Assembly (NCBI GenBank): GCA_049889415.1
Contig: JBMHDL010000003.1
Coordinates: forward strand, 186,001-250,000
Reading direction: 5' to 3'
Origin: JAYQKL01 sp049889415
Lineage (GTDB): Bacteria > Pseudomonadota > Alphaproteobacteria > RS24
Length of the DNA stretch: 64,000 nucleotides
Under the pieces are notes generated by a model. The model saw only the letters and a program-made list of their open reading frames with translations, had not been told where the DNA came from and did not search any database. Positions 9,291 to 18,371 of this stretch are shown piece by piece. A program made the position numbers and the translations under genes. Each line of letters opens with the position of its first letter. Position 1 is the first letter of the stretch.

Positions 9291-10561
9291 CAGCCGATAT
9301 GGGTTTGGCCGTTCATATAAGGGCGCAGAACCTCTGGTATCCTGACTTTCCCGTCAGCTTGAATATTGTTTTCAAGCACGGCAATCAGCGTGCGCCCGAC
9401 GGCCAGACCGGAACCGTTCAGCGTATGGAGAAAGTAAGTCCGTTTGTCATCCGGGAGCCGGTAGCGCGCCTTCATGCGTCTTGCCTGAAAATCTCCGCAA
9501 TTGGAGCAGCTCGAGATTTCCCGATATTGTCTCTGGCCCGGCAACCACACTTCTAGATCATAGGTTTTGCGTGCCGAAAATCCCATATCCCCTGTACTCA
9601 ACAACATCACACGATACGGTAATTCCAATTTCTGAAGAATGGTCTCCGCACACCCCGTCATACGCTCTAGTTCAGCTTCGCTGTCTTCAGCAGTCACCAT
9701 TGAAACAAGCTCAACTTTACTGAATTGATGCTGACGGATCATGCCCCGCGTGTCACGGCCGGCTGATCCGGCTTCGGAACGGAAACAAGGTGTCAACGCC
9801 GTCACTCTGAGGGGAAGATCTTCAGCCGGGGTTATGGCATCGGCCAAGAGATTGCTCAACGGAACTTCAGCTGTCGGAATAAGATAAAATCCTTCCTGCG
9901 TCCGGAACACGTCTTCGCTGAATTTCGGCAATTGACCAGTCCCATAAAGGGCATTTTCGCGGACAAGAACAGGCGGGGATATTTCCGTGTAGCCGAATTC
10001 GTTTATATGCGTGTCCAGCATAAAATTGCCGATGGCGCGTTCCAACAGGGCCAGTTGCCCCTTCAGGATGACAAAACGGGCGCCTGATAATTTCCCGGCA
10101 CCCTCAAAATCCATTTCTCCCAACGCCTCCCCAATGTCAAAGTGTTCGGCGGCATGGTCTAACGCGTGCGGATCCCCCCATGTTCGGACGACAATATTGC
10201 CGGTTTCATCCTCGGCGACAGGGACATCTTCAAAGGGCAGGTTCGGAATGATGGATAAGGCCTGTTCCAGTCGATCCAGAATGTCCCGCTCTTTCGCCTC
10301 AGCCTGTTGCAGTTCATCCTTTAGCTGACTGACCTCGGCCATTAGCCGTTCAGCTTCCGCCTCATCGCCCTTGCCTTTAGCCTGTCCTATGGCCTTTGAG
10401 GTGCTGTTACGGCGGGTCTGCAGGTCCTGAGCATCCTGAATGGCGCTGCGGCGCTCGTCATCTAGTTGCAGCAGACCGGCTGCGACCGGCTCCTGTCCGC
10501 GTCTTTTCAGCAATTCATTGACTGCATCTGGATTTTCTCTGATGAAATTCATGTCAAGCAT
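9290..10561 (-). CDS. serS: Seryl-tRNA synthetase
   Basis: Class II aminoacyl-tRNA synthetase charging tRNA-Ser (and tRNA-Sec where present). About 423 residues: N-terminal coiled-coil arm (residues ~25-105, rich in Glu/Lys/Ala), TAEVPLSNLLAD, motif 2 with CFRSEAGSAGRDTRGMIRQH, and motif 3 GLAVGRTLIAVLEN. Start at 10561 (MLDMNFIREN) overlaps the end of tatC by 8 bases, with GCGGAG upstream; the ATG at 10552 is an alternative. The longer frame into tatC is not supported. Confidence 0.97.
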   Translation of the reverse strand: MLDMNFIRENPDAVNELLKRRGQEPVAAGLLQLDDERRSAIQDAQDLQTRRNSTSKAIGQAKGKGDEAEAERLMAEVSQLKDELQQAEAKERDILDRLEQALSIIPNLPFEDVPVAEDETGNIVVRTWGDPHALDHAAEHFDIGEALGEMDFEGAGKLSGARFVILKGQLALLERAIGNFMLDTHINEFGYTEISPPVLVRENALYGTGQLPKFSEDVFRTQEGFYLIPTAEVPLSNLLADAITPAEDLPLRVTALTPCFRSEAGSAGRDTRGMIRQHQFSKVELVSMVTAEDSEAELERMTGCAETILQKLELPYRVMLLSTGDMGFSARKTYDLEVWLPGQRQYREISSCSNCGDFQARRMKARYRLPDDKRTYFLHTLNGSGLAVGRTLIAVLENNIQADGKVRIPEVLRPYMNGQTHIG

Positions 10562-11372
10562 GGTCGTCCGCTCCGCTTTCCTGACTCTCGCGGCGCGACT
10601 CAATCATGGCGACGGCAAGAATGGCAATCTCATACAGCAATAGGGTCGGCACGCCAAGACCGATTTGGCTGATCAAATCCGGTGGGGTTAAAAAAGCGGC
10701 GACCGCAAAAGTTACAACAATGGCATAACGCCGTTTTGCCCGCAGCCAATCAGCCGTTATCAAACCCAGCTTTCCGAGAAAAATCAAAACCACAGGCAAT
10801 TGAAAGCACAATCCGAATGCCAGCATCAATGTCATCACAAACCCCAAATATTCGCTGACTTTGTTCATCATCACAATTTCAGCAGACCCCGGACCGGCTT
10901 GCTGCATATTCAGGAAAAACTGCATCGCCAAAGGCATGACAAACAGAAAAACAAATACGGCGCCAATCACAAAAAGGGTCGGCGAGGCAATCAGAAATGG
11001 AACAAGGGAACGCCGCTCCTGGCGGTACAGGCCCGGGGCTATAAAACCATAGACCTGAAAGGCAATAAAAGGAAATGCCAGGGCAAATCCGCCAAACATG
11101 GAAAGCTTGATTTGAGTAAACAAATACTCATGCGGTGCCGTGTAAATGAGCTGCAAATCATCCATCTTCCCGGCGGCCTGTTCATAGGGATAGAGTAAGA
11201 AATCAAAAATATCCGCAGCAAACCCAAGACACAGACAGAAGCCGATAGCCAGACTGAAAAGTGCTTTGAGCAGTCGTGACCGCAATTCGGTCAGATGTTC
11301 CAGCAGCGGCGCTTCCGTGCTGATCATCTCTTCATCAGCATCAATTATGTCCGGCTTCTTAACCATGCTCAT
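10554..11372 (-). CDS. tatC: TatC, Tat translocase core subunit
   Basis: Six-TM receptor for twin-arginine signal peptides. Visible: the N-terminal LLEHLTELRSRLLKAL motif, the periplasmic loop containing FTQIKLSMFGGFALAFP, FQVYGFIAPGLYRQER and the later FGLCFQLPVVLIFLGKLG and AFLTPPDLISQ. About 272 residues. The exact start is ambiguous among ATGs at 11375, 11372 and 11366, all overlapping the end of tatB, with no clear ribosome binding site. It overlaps serS at its 3' end. Part of the tatA-tatB-tatC operon. Confidence 0.95.
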   Translation of the reverse strand: MSMVKKPDIIDADEEMISTEAPLLEHLTELRSRLLKALFSLAIGFCLCLGFAADIFDFLLYPYEQAAGKMDDLQLIYTAPHEYLFTQIKLSMFGGFALAFPFIAFQVYGFIAPGLYRQERRSLVPFLIASPTLFVIGAVFVFLFVMPLAMQFFLNMQQAGPGSAEIVMMNKVSEYLGFVMTLMLAFGLCFQLPVVLIFLGKLGLITADWLRAKRRYAIVVTFAVAAFLTPPDLISQIGLGVPTLLLYEIAILAVAMIESRRESQESGADDHA

Positions 11373-11658
11373 CATCGCCGAGCGTTGAAAACAGGTCGTC
11401 AGATTTTCCGGATTTTGTTGTCTTTTTTGAAGGTTTGTTCTGTGATTGCCCCGTTTCGGCAGCATCCTCAAAGGCGCGTGACACGCTCACTTCATCCTCC
11501 AATTGGGAAAGATGCGACCTGAACTCCGCGTTAAGGGATTTAACCCTGGCCGTTACCCTACCGAAAGCACGCAGCAAAGCCGGTAATTCTTTCGGGCCCA
11601 ACACAAGCAGGGCCATAACGGATACAAAAAGAAATTCTGTCCAGCCAATATCAAACAT
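11359..11658 (-). CDS. tatB: TatB, Tat translocase subunit
   Basis: 99-residue Tat component that contacts TatC and the signal peptide. N-terminus MFDIGWTEFLFVSVMALLVLG followed by PKELP and an amphipathic helix (LLRAFGRVTARVKSLNAEF), then a charged low-complexity tail. The conserved Glu in the membrane helix (WTEFL) and GPKELP mark it as TatB rather than TatA. Start at 11658 chosen because translation begins directly with the conserved MFDIG. Its stop overlaps the start of tatC. Confidence 0.93.
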   Translation of the reverse strand: MFDIGWTEFLFVSVMALLVLGPKELPALLRAFGRVTARVKSLNAEFRSHLSQLEDEVSVSRAFEDAAETGQSQNKPSKKTTKSGKSDDLFSTLGDDEHG

Positions 11659-11723
11659 GATGCCCGATTTCCGGCAGCTTGGGTCCATGGCCGCCTGTCA
11701 TACCCGTTGAATAAAGTTGCAGG

Positions 11724-11933
11724 CTATTCTTTGTTTTCAGTATTGTCGTTGTTTTTTGCAACATCAATGACATCATCGTCCTGCTCGCTCAGCTGCTTGT
11801 CATCCTTGAGTCCGGAACGGAAACTTTTGATGCCTTTTGCCACTTCGCCCATAAGGGAGGAAATGCGTCCACGCCCAAAAAGCAAAACCAGCAGGAGGAT
11901 TACCAAAATAATTTGCATACCACTAGGTGCCAT
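11724..11933 (-). CDS. tatA: TatA, Tat pore-forming subunit
   Basis: 69-residue single-TM protein that oligomerises to form the Tat pore. Hydrophobic helix MQIILVILLLVLLFGRGRI followed by the amphipathic helix SSLMGEVAKGIKSFRSGLKDD with the conserved F and G positions, then an acidic tail. ATG at 11933 is preceded by AAGGGA; a TTG start two codons earlier is unlikely. First gene of tatABC. The ABC-ATPase gene ends 39 bases upstream of it. Confidence 0.94.
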   Translation of the reverse strand: MAPSGMQIILVILLLVLLFGRGRISSLMGEVAKGIKSFRSGLKDDKQLSEQDDDVIDVAKNNDNTENKE

Positions 11934-11972
11934 TTTCAAATCCCTTAAAACTGTTTTCCAGAGTTTGACACA

Positions 11973-13007
11973 TCAGGTGTCAAAAATCATCAAATCTTCT
12001 CGATTAATCACGAATTCCATATCGCTATCCGGCGATTCCGGCAATGCGTCTTTAGAATATATGTCCCAGATAACTCCGTGGGATGCACTCGGTGTCACAG
12101 TGATGACGCCGCGCCAGTCGGCACCGACTTTGCGTTGGTGGGTCAGCTTGCCTCGCACACTCAAAGTACGGTCCTCATTCAGACCAGCCTGCTGCAGGCG
12201 GATGGCCTCGGGGCGGAACCCGATACCTGTATCAGGAGAGAGATTATCCGGCAGCACTCCTTGGGGCAGGTTTTTTACCTGACAAGAGTTCACCGGTCCA
12301 AGCAATTGCGCCACCTCCAAACTGACGGGATTTTCATAAATCTTATGCGGCACATCAAACTGAACGATATGACCGTCGAGCATGACCGCTATTTTGTCCG
12401 CCAGACGCATGGCGTCATCAGGATCATGAGTCACGACAAGACTCGTGCACCCATCTTTCTTGACCAAATCCGATGTCATCAACCGCATATTATCCCGCAA
12501 TTGCATATCAAGGTTGGAAAACGGCTCATCCATCAGGACAAGTTTGGGGTTGGGCGCCAATGCCCGCGCCAGGGCAACACGTTGCTGTTCACCACCGGAA
12601 AGGGTCTCAGGATATTTATCGACAAGTTTGAGGGCGCCAGTTTTGGACAAAACCTCAATAGCACGGTTTTTTGCCGGTGCTGATTTTGGATCAGCCAGCC
12701 CGAACAGCACATTTTCAAGAACCGTCAAATGTGGAAATAGGGCAAAATCCTGAAACAGATATCCAATGCCCCTTTTTTCAAGCGGCAACATGTACTCATT
12801 GTCACTGACAAGACTGCCATTGATGAGGATTTCACCTTCGGACGGTTGCTCTATGCCGGCAAGAAGGCGCAACACTGTGGTTTTGCCGCTACCAGAGGGG
12901 CCGAGCAAACAGATAGACTCCCCGGCCTCGACAGAGAGCGTAAGATTGTGGATTGCTGCAAATTTACCGTATTTTTGCGAAACATTAGCAAAGGAAAACC
13001 CGGTCAT
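11973..13007 (-). CDS. Orphan ABC transporter ATPase, FbpC/PotA-like
   Basis: 344-residue ATPase of the iron/spermidine/putative osmolyte importer class. Walker A GPSGSGKTT at residues 36-44, Q-loop LFQDFALFPHL, signature LSGGEQQRVALARAL, Walker B LVLMDEPFSNLD, H-loop VTHDPDDAMRLAD, and a C-terminal TOBE-like region (GIGFRPEAIRL). Such subunits normally sit with a permease and a binding protein; none is nearby. Its start overlaps the scpB stop by 4 bases (ATGA), so it is translated with scpAB. Substrate is unknown; it may serve a permease encoded elsewhere. Confidence 0.88.
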   Translation of the reverse strand: MTGFSFANVSQKYGKFAAIHNLTLSVEAGESICLLGPSGSGKTTVLRLLAGIEQPSEGEILINGSLVSDNEYMLPLEKRGIGYLFQDFALFPHLTVLENVLFGLADPKSAPAKNRAIEVLSKTGALKLVDKYPETLSGGEQQRVALARALAPNPKLVLMDEPFSNLDMQLRDNMRLMTSDLVKKDGCTSLVVTHDPDDAMRLADKIAVMLDGHIVQFDVPHKIYENPVSLEVAQLLGPVNSCQVKNLPQGVLPDNLSPDTGIGFRPEAIRLQQAGLNEDRTLSVRGKLTHQRKVGADWRGVITVTPSASHGVIWDIYSKDALPESPDSDMEFVINREDLMIFDT

Positions 13008-13744
13008 AGGCGCCCATCATCCTCCGGAAGATCCATTTCCAGAGGAGGCTCACTTCCGTCATCACCCGGGGCGAGCGGATCCTCCGCATGGTCATTGTCC
13101 GGATCCGGCTCCGGTATTGAAAAGCCTTGCGGTAGCCGGTTGTCCAGAAGGCCTGCCGCTTTGAGTTCTTCAATACCTGGTAAATCAGACAGGTGCTCCA
13201 GACCGAAATGCTCCAGAAAATGATCCGTGGTCCCATAAGTGACCGGCCGACCCGGCACACGACGGCGTCCGCGGATTTTAACCCATTGTGTTTCAAGCAG
13301 AACATCAAGAGTGCCCTTTGAGACACTCACACCGCGAATATCTTCGATTTCTGCCCGTGTGACCGGCTGGTGGTAGGAGATGATGGCAAGCGTTTCAAGA
13401 GCAGCACGCGACAGTTTGCGCTGGCTGGTCATGTCAGTCTGCAAAACATGACTTAAATCCTCGGCGGTGCGGAATGAATATTTACCGCCGACACGTTTCA
13501 AGTGCACACCGCGACTGTCATAATCATTTTTCAGGCACTCAATCAACTCCAATACCGGCACCCCTTCGGGAAGACGCTCTCCAATGGTTTTCGTATCCAA
13601 AGGCTCCACGGCGGCAAATAAGACAGCCTCAATGATACGCATATACTCAGCCGCAAGAGTCTCAGACAGGTCATCCATTGTGAGGGTGGCCGTTTGGTCG
13701 TTTTCGAGATTTGCCGCTTCGGCCTCGATTTGGTCATCCGTCAT
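13004..13744 (-). CDS. scpB: ScpB, segregation and condensation protein B
   Basis: 246-residue winged-helix partner of ScpA and the SMC condensin. Core motifs RIIEAVLFAAVEPLDTKTI, ALETLAIISYHQPVTRAEIE, IRGVSVSKGTLDVLLE and VTYGTTDHFLEHFGLEHLSD are typical. Both termini are extended by acidic low-complexity tails (the C-terminal one is rich in Pro, Asp and Glu), which is common in Alphaproteobacteria. It follows scpA by 24 bases and overlaps the ABC ATPase at its end. Confidence 0.95.
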   Translation of the reverse strand: MTDDQIEAEAANLENDQTATLTMDDLSETLAAEYMRIIEAVLFAAVEPLDTKTIGERLPEGVPVLELIECLKNDYDSRGVHLKRVGGKYSFRTAEDLSHVLQTDMTSQRKLSRAALETLAIISYHQPVTRAEIEDIRGVSVSKGTLDVLLETQWVKIRGRRRVPGRPVTYGTTDHFLEHFGLEHLSDLPGIEELKAAGLLDNRLPQGFSIPEPDPDNDHAEDPLAPGDDGSEPPLEMDLPEDDGRL

Positions 13745-13768
13745 AGCTATACCTGAAATCCATTAAGG

Positions 13769-14587
13769 TTATGGGGTTGCACTTTTGGGTCTTGCTCGCC
13801 GGACCAGAATGTCACCGAAAGTTTTGTCCTGGTGCATCTCCAAATGCCCGTCGCGGACATATTCGAGCATGGCACTTAGTGAACTCGCGGCCATGGAGCG
13901 GCGCTTCTTGGGGTCTTTGACATCCTTCATGACCACCGCGTCAAACTTGTCCCAATCATCCAGTGTCCCGAGCAGACGCTCAATCCTTTTTCTGGCACGC
14001 TCAATTGTGAAGATCGGCAGTTCGGTCGGTTTCCATTCAGAGTAGTAGTTCCGCAGTCTTTGCGTCGAGTATGACCCCAAAAGATCATACAGGCTGGCGT
14101 GATATTGACTGTGGCGTTTGATCCGGATGCCCTCGGGCATGCCGCGTTTGTACATGTCGCGCCCAAGTTGCGGTCGGTTCATGAGTTTGGCCGCCGCTTC
14201 ACGCATAGCTTCGAGTTTTTGAAGTTGAAAAACAAGCCGCGCAGCCAGCTCTTCCGCAGATGCCTCCTCTTCATCCTCCGGAGGTGGTAACAGCAGTCGT
14301 GACTTCAGGTAAGCAAGCCAGCTGGCCATAACCAGATAATCTGCGGCCATTTCAATTTTGAGGTTCTGTGCCTCTTTAATAAAGGCGAGATATTGTTCGG
14401 CCAGGTCAAGAATGGCGATTTGTTTCAGGTCAACCTTCTGCACGCGCGCCAGGGACAGGAGCACATCCAGCGGGCCTTCATAGCCATCCAGATCAACCTG
14501 CATAGCTTCAGAGCCGGAAGCCGTGAAATATGGTGTCTGGGCATCAACGCTCAACGACGTCAGAGAATCATTAACCTGTTCAGTCAT
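13769..14587 (-). CDS. scpA: ScpA, segregation and condensation protein A
   Basis: 272-residue kleisin that bridges SMC heads in the bacterial condensin. Visible: DGYEGPLDVLLSLARVQKVD at about residues 33-52, IAILDLAEQYLAFI, AADYLVMASWLAYLKSRLLL and the C-terminal winged-helix FGDILVRRARP. ATG at 14587 with AAGGGGG just upstream. Located between nagZ and scpB on the same strand, the usual alphaproteobacterial arrangement. Confidence 0.96.
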   Translation of the reverse strand: MTEQVNDSLTSLSVDAQTPYFTASGSEAMQVDLDGYEGPLDVLLSLARVQKVDLKQIAILDLAEQYLAFIKEAQNLKIEMAADYLVMASWLAYLKSRLLLPPPEDEEEASAEELAARLVFQLQKLEAMREAAAKLMNRPQLGRDMYKRGMPEGIRIKRHSQYHASLYDLLGSYSTQRLRNYYSEWKPTELPIFTIERARKRIERLLGTLDDWDKFDAVVMKDVKDPKKRRSMAASSLSAMLEYVRDGHLEMHQDKTFGDILVRRARPKSATP

Positions 14588-14593
14588 GCCCCC

Positions 14594-15643
14594 TTATAGC
14601 GCGTCAACGGCTTCAGGAAAATGCTTTGACATGATTTCTCCCCAGTCTTGTTTACAGACTTCAAAGTTAATGTCAGGGTGAAGGGACCGCAATAGCATCT
14701 CAATGTCACGCGCTCGCCTCAAGGATTCACCGCCAACAGGGCCCAAACAGTCCGCCAAGAACCTCATTTCATTAAAATCACCGTTGCAATGCAATACCAC
14801 GTCACAGCCTGCTGCAAGACTTTTCAGAGCTCTTTCCTGAAGTGTTCCGGACAAAGCCTGCATGGAAATATCATCACTCATCAGCAGCCCGTCAAAACCG
14901 ATATACGCCCGGATGATGTTGGATACCACATGCGCAGAATGGGTTGACACGTTGACGGCATCCAAAGCTGAAAACAGCAAATGACCGGTCATCCCCAGAG
15001 GTAAATTGGCACATAATCTGAAACTTTCAAAATCGGTTTCCTGCAGTAGGGCTTCGGGTGTGTCCACAACCGGTAACTCAAGGTGGCTGTCAACCTGCCC
15101 CCTCCCATGACCGGGTAAATGCTTGATAACCGGCAGAACTCCGGCTTGCATGAGGCCATCCGCTGCAGCCCGACCAAGTGCCGCCACCTTGTCAGGCGTG
15201 TTTCCATAAGACCGGTCACCAATCACCTCCGAGGTCTGCGCCAATCCATGATCAAGGCAGGGCAGACAATCAACGGTGATGCCATAGCGTTTCAGTTCGC
15301 TGCCAATCAATTGGCCACCCAATCGGGCGGCTTCGCAGGCCGCATTTTTGTCAATATCATAGAGTTTGCCGTAAAGCGCGGCCGGTGGATGCTGCAGCGC
15401 CAAGGGCGGTTTCAGACGCGCGACGCGCCCACCCTCCTGATCTATTAAAATCGGTAAATGTGGATTGCCGGAAATCGAACGCAATGTATCCGTCAGGGAC
15501 AGGAGCTGATCGGCATTCGAAATGTTTCTCGAAAAAAGAATATACCCCCAAGGCTGACAGTCCTGAAAAAGGGATTTTTCATCTTCCGTCAGTGTCGTGC
15601 CTGACAGACCGAAAATGACGGCCGTGTGCTCTGCACCGGACAT
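14594..15643 (-). CDS. nagZ: NagZ, beta-N-acetylhexosaminidase (GH3)
   Basis: Cytoplasmic glycoside hydrolase that removes GlcNAc from anhydro-muropeptides during peptidoglycan recycling. 349 residues with GH3 signatures ILIDQEGGRVARLKPP, the substrate loop KHLPGHGRGQVDSHLELP and the nucleophile region GLLMSDDISMQAL. No signal peptide. Its ATG overlaps the stop of the upstream SPOR gene by one base (TAATG), indicating coupling. Both neighbours act at the envelope or chromosome. Confidence 0.94.
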   Translation of the reverse strand: MSGAEHTAVIFGLSGTTLTEDEKSLFQDCQPWGYILFSRNISNADQLLSLTDTLRSISGNPHLPILIDQEGGRVARLKPPLALQHPPAALYGKLYDIDKNAACEAARLGGQLIGSELKRYGITVDCLPCLDHGLAQTSEVIGDRSYGNTPDKVAALGRAAADGLMQAGVLPVIKHLPGHGRGQVDSHLELPVVDTPEALLQETDFESFRLCANLPLGMTGHLLFSALDAVNVSTHSAHVVSNIIRAYIGFDGLLMSDDISMQALSGTLQERALKSLAAGCDVVLHCNGDFNEMRFLADCLGPVGGESLRRARDIEMLLRSLHPDINFEVCKQDWGEIMSKHFPEAVDAL

Positions 15644-16584
15644 TAATCAACTTTTCTGACGAGGCAGTCCTGTCCTTTATCCTTTAAGGAAGTGCAAAAG
15701 GAGGTCGCGTCTGCGCGGCTGGCAAAACCGCCTATCCCCAGCCTGAAGAAAATGCCCTTTTCACCAAGGTCAGCCCTTTGCACGAGCGGTTCTCTGTTTT
15801 TGAGCATATCGGGAAATTTTTTGCGCAGGTTGGCATAATTTGCGCTTGCCTGTGCCACGCTGCGGGAGGCCGAGATCTGAACAATATGATTGCTGTCTGC
15901 GCTCGCAATCACCGCAGGCGCTGCAGGTTCAGGGTCTGGTGCCGGAACAGGCTGAGGAGTTCGGGCGACATTTACTTCGGCCGGAATTGGCGGCAAGGAG
16001 TCTTTTTCAGCCGCCGGCGGCTCACTCAGGGACGCATCACCTAAAAACGCGTCCAATTCTGCCAAACCATCAGACATATCATCAGCTCCATCATCATCCA
16101 TGACAGATGTCATGTCAGCGGATATGACGTCATTCGCGGCACGTTCCTCGGCATAAAGGCTTTCCAAAGACCCGTCTCCCAATTCTGCATCCGGAGCGGG
16201 TGGGGATACAGCAGGCTCAGATGCTGCCGGCTTTTGGGCTTCCATGGATCTGTAAATGCTCAAATCGCGTTGCGCCAAGTCATCAGTCGGTTTTTTTTCC
16301 GGCATAACTTTAACCGGCTCTCGATCGGCCATGACCAGTGGCGGCAGGTTTCTCTGACCGTCTTGAACCCCTTTGGTATAGGCCAGATAAACAATAACGG
16401 TCAGTGCCAGAAATATGGCTATGCCCCCCAATATTATAGCCAGCAATGGAAAACCGTCATCTGCATCATCGACCTGATAGCCGTAAAAGTCATTCGGCGC
16501 GTCAATGCTCAAAGGTTGCTCTTCCTCGGAAAACTGGGTTTCCAAGTCAACTGGCTCATCAGGGTTTCCCGGGGTTTGCGACAT
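15643..16584 (-). CDS. SPOR-domain membrane protein
   Basis: 313-residue bitopic protein: acidic cytoplasmic N-terminus, one TM helix (about residues 46-69, PLLAIILGGIAIFLALTVIV), a long Pro/Ala/Glu-rich periplasmic linker and a C-terminal SPOR domain (about 230-313, starting HIVQISASRSVAQAS). SPOR domains bind denuded glycan strands at the division septum, so a cell-division or septal-wall role is likely. Stop codon of argS lies immediately upstream and nagZ overlaps downstream, a conserved argS-SPOR-nagZ order. Confidence 0.88.
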   Translation of the reverse strand: MSQTPGNPDEPVDLETQFSEEEQPLSIDAPNDFYGYQVDDADDGFPLLAIILGGIAIFLALTVIVYLAYTKGVQDGQRNLPPLVMADREPVKVMPEKKPTDDLAQRDLSIYRSMEAQKPAASEPAVSPPAPDAELGDGSLESLYAEERAANDVISADMTSVMDDDGADDMSDGLAELDAFLGDASLSEPPAAEKDSLPPIPAEVNVARTPQPVPAPDPEPAAPAVIASADSNHIVQISASRSVAQASANYANLRKKFPDMLKNREPLVQRADLGEKGIFFRLGIGGFASRADATSFCTSLKDKGQDCLVRKVD

Positions 16585-18360
16585 TTACCGCATTTCCTTT
16601 TCTGGTTTCACTCCTAGGATATCAAGCCCTGATTCAAGCGCAAGTGCAACTGCACTGATCAGGGCGAGCCGATCTGTCATTGCATCTTTGTCCTCTTGAA
16701 TGAATTTCAAACCAGGCTGTTCTTTCCCCATATTCCATAACGCATGAAATTCTGCAGATAACTCATTAAGATATATAGATATTCTATGAGGCTCGTGAAA
16801 AGCTGCAGCACTCTCCAACACCCGTGGCAAGGCAGCTAATTGTCGGACCAACGCCAATTCCTGCGGATGTGTCAATGTGGACAAGTTTGCTGCCGCCAGA
16901 GCTTTTGGTTGCAATGCGGCTTCAGAAACCACACCATCCCTGACCGCATTACGGCAAACTGAGTTAATTCGCGCATAAGCATAGTGCACATAAAAAACCG
17001 GATTTTCCCTGCTCTTTTCTTTCACCGTCAGAAAATCAAAATCTAGCGGAGCGTCATTTTTACGTGTTAGCATCATGAAGCGCACAACATCCTTGCCAAC
17101 TTCATCTACTACCTCGCGCAAAGTGACAAAACTCCCGGACCGCTTTGACATTTTGACCGGCTCTCCGCCGCGCATCAGTTTGACCATTTGACAAACCTTG
17201 ACATCAAGGCTGGCCTGATTGTCGGACAGGGCTGCGATTGCAGACTGCATACGTTTAATATAACCGGCATGGTCGGCGCCCCAGACATCAATCATCTTGT
17301 TAAAACCACGCCTGATCTTGTCGCTGTGATACGCGATGTCGGGGGCAAAATATGTCCAACGGCCATCCGATTTTTTCAGAGCCCGATCACTGTCATCACC
17401 AAATTCGGTTGATTTGAAGAGCGTTTGCGGCTGCGGCTCCCAGTCCGGAGGTGGTGATTTTCCTTTTGGCGGCTCCAGAACACCTTCATAAATGAGACCC
17501 TTTGCGTCCAATGCAGTCAGAGACTTTTCAACCGAACCATTATCATGCAGAGACTGCTCTGAAACAAAAACATCATGATGAACCCCAAGCACCTCCAAAT
17601 CGGCCTTGATCATTTCCATAATCATCGGCAGGGCAATCTGCTTGGCCTGAGCTAATTGCTGCTTGGTGTCGCATGAAAACGACCCGGTTCCAAATGCCTC
17701 AAGATAAGCCTGGCCGACAGGAATAAGATAGTCTCCCGGATACAATCCCTCTGGAATTTCACCGATATCCTCCCCGGCAGCCTCCCGCGCCCGCAACAAA
17801 ACCGACTGCGCAAGTGTGTCAACCTGCGACCCAGCATCATTGATGTAATATTCGCGGGTTACATCAAAGCCGGCTCTTTCAAGTAAACGGGCCAAAGCAT
17901 CTCCAACAACAGCACCACGCGCATGGCCAACATGCATTGGGCCGGTCGGATTGGCTGAAACATATTCGATGTTCACTTTTTCAGGATTGCCCAGGTCATC
18001 ATGTCCCAACGTGCTGTCGCCGTATGAGACCCCCTGCCCCAGAACGGTTCTGATCTGCTCAAGCCAGACTTCAGATTTCAGGTTGAGATTGAGAAAACCC
18101 GGCCCGGCGATGGCGCACTCCGCAATCCGATCATCTTGGCTGAGTTTATCGGCAAGATGTTGCGCCAGATCCCGCGGTTTTAATCCGGCAGGTTTTGCCA
18201 GAACCATGGCGGCATTGGTTGCCATGTCACCATGGGTGGCCTCCCGAGGCGGTTCGACATTGACTCTGGCAAAATCCAGGTCACCCGGCAGCAGGCCGTC
18301 AGCCTGCAAAGTGGTCAGGCACTCAAGCACCTTTTGGCGCAATACAGCAAAAACATCCAT
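16585..18360 (-). CDS. argS: Arginyl-tRNA synthetase
   Basis: Class I synthetase, 591 residues. N-terminal Add1 domain, HIGH-type motif in SANPTGPMHVGHARGAVVG (about residues 134-152), KMSKRSGSFVTLREVV for the KMSKS loop, and the C-terminal DALR anticodon-binding domain (YAYARINSVCR). Start ATG at 18360. The SPOR gene follows with no gap. A GC-rich start region and dgt upstream complete the conserved block. Confidence 0.97.
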   Translation of the reverse strand: MDVFAVLRQKVLECLTTLQADGLLPGDLDFARVNVEPPREATHGDMATNAAMVLAKPAGLKPRDLAQHLADKLSQDDRIAECAIAGPGFLNLNLKSEVWLEQIRTVLGQGVSYGDSTLGHDDLGNPEKVNIEYVSANPTGPMHVGHARGAVVGDALARLLERAGFDVTREYYINDAGSQVDTLAQSVLLRAREAAGEDIGEIPEGLYPGDYLIPVGQAYLEAFGTGSFSCDTKQQLAQAKQIALPMIMEMIKADLEVLGVHHDVFVSEQSLHDNGSVEKSLTALDAKGLIYEGVLEPPKGKSPPPDWEPQPQTLFKSTEFGDDSDRALKKSDGRWTYFAPDIAYHSDKIRRGFNKMIDVWGADHAGYIKRMQSAIAALSDNQASLDVKVCQMVKLMRGGEPVKMSKRSGSFVTLREVVDEVGKDVVRFMMLTRKNDAPLDFDFLTVKEKSRENPVFYVHYAYARINSVCRNAVRDGVVSEAALQPKALAAANLSTLTHPQELALVRQLAALPRVLESAAAFHEPHRISIYLNELSAEFHALWNMGKEQPGLKFIQEDKDAMTDRLALISAVALALESGLDILGVKPEKEMR

Positions 18361-18371
18361 AGTTACCCCGT

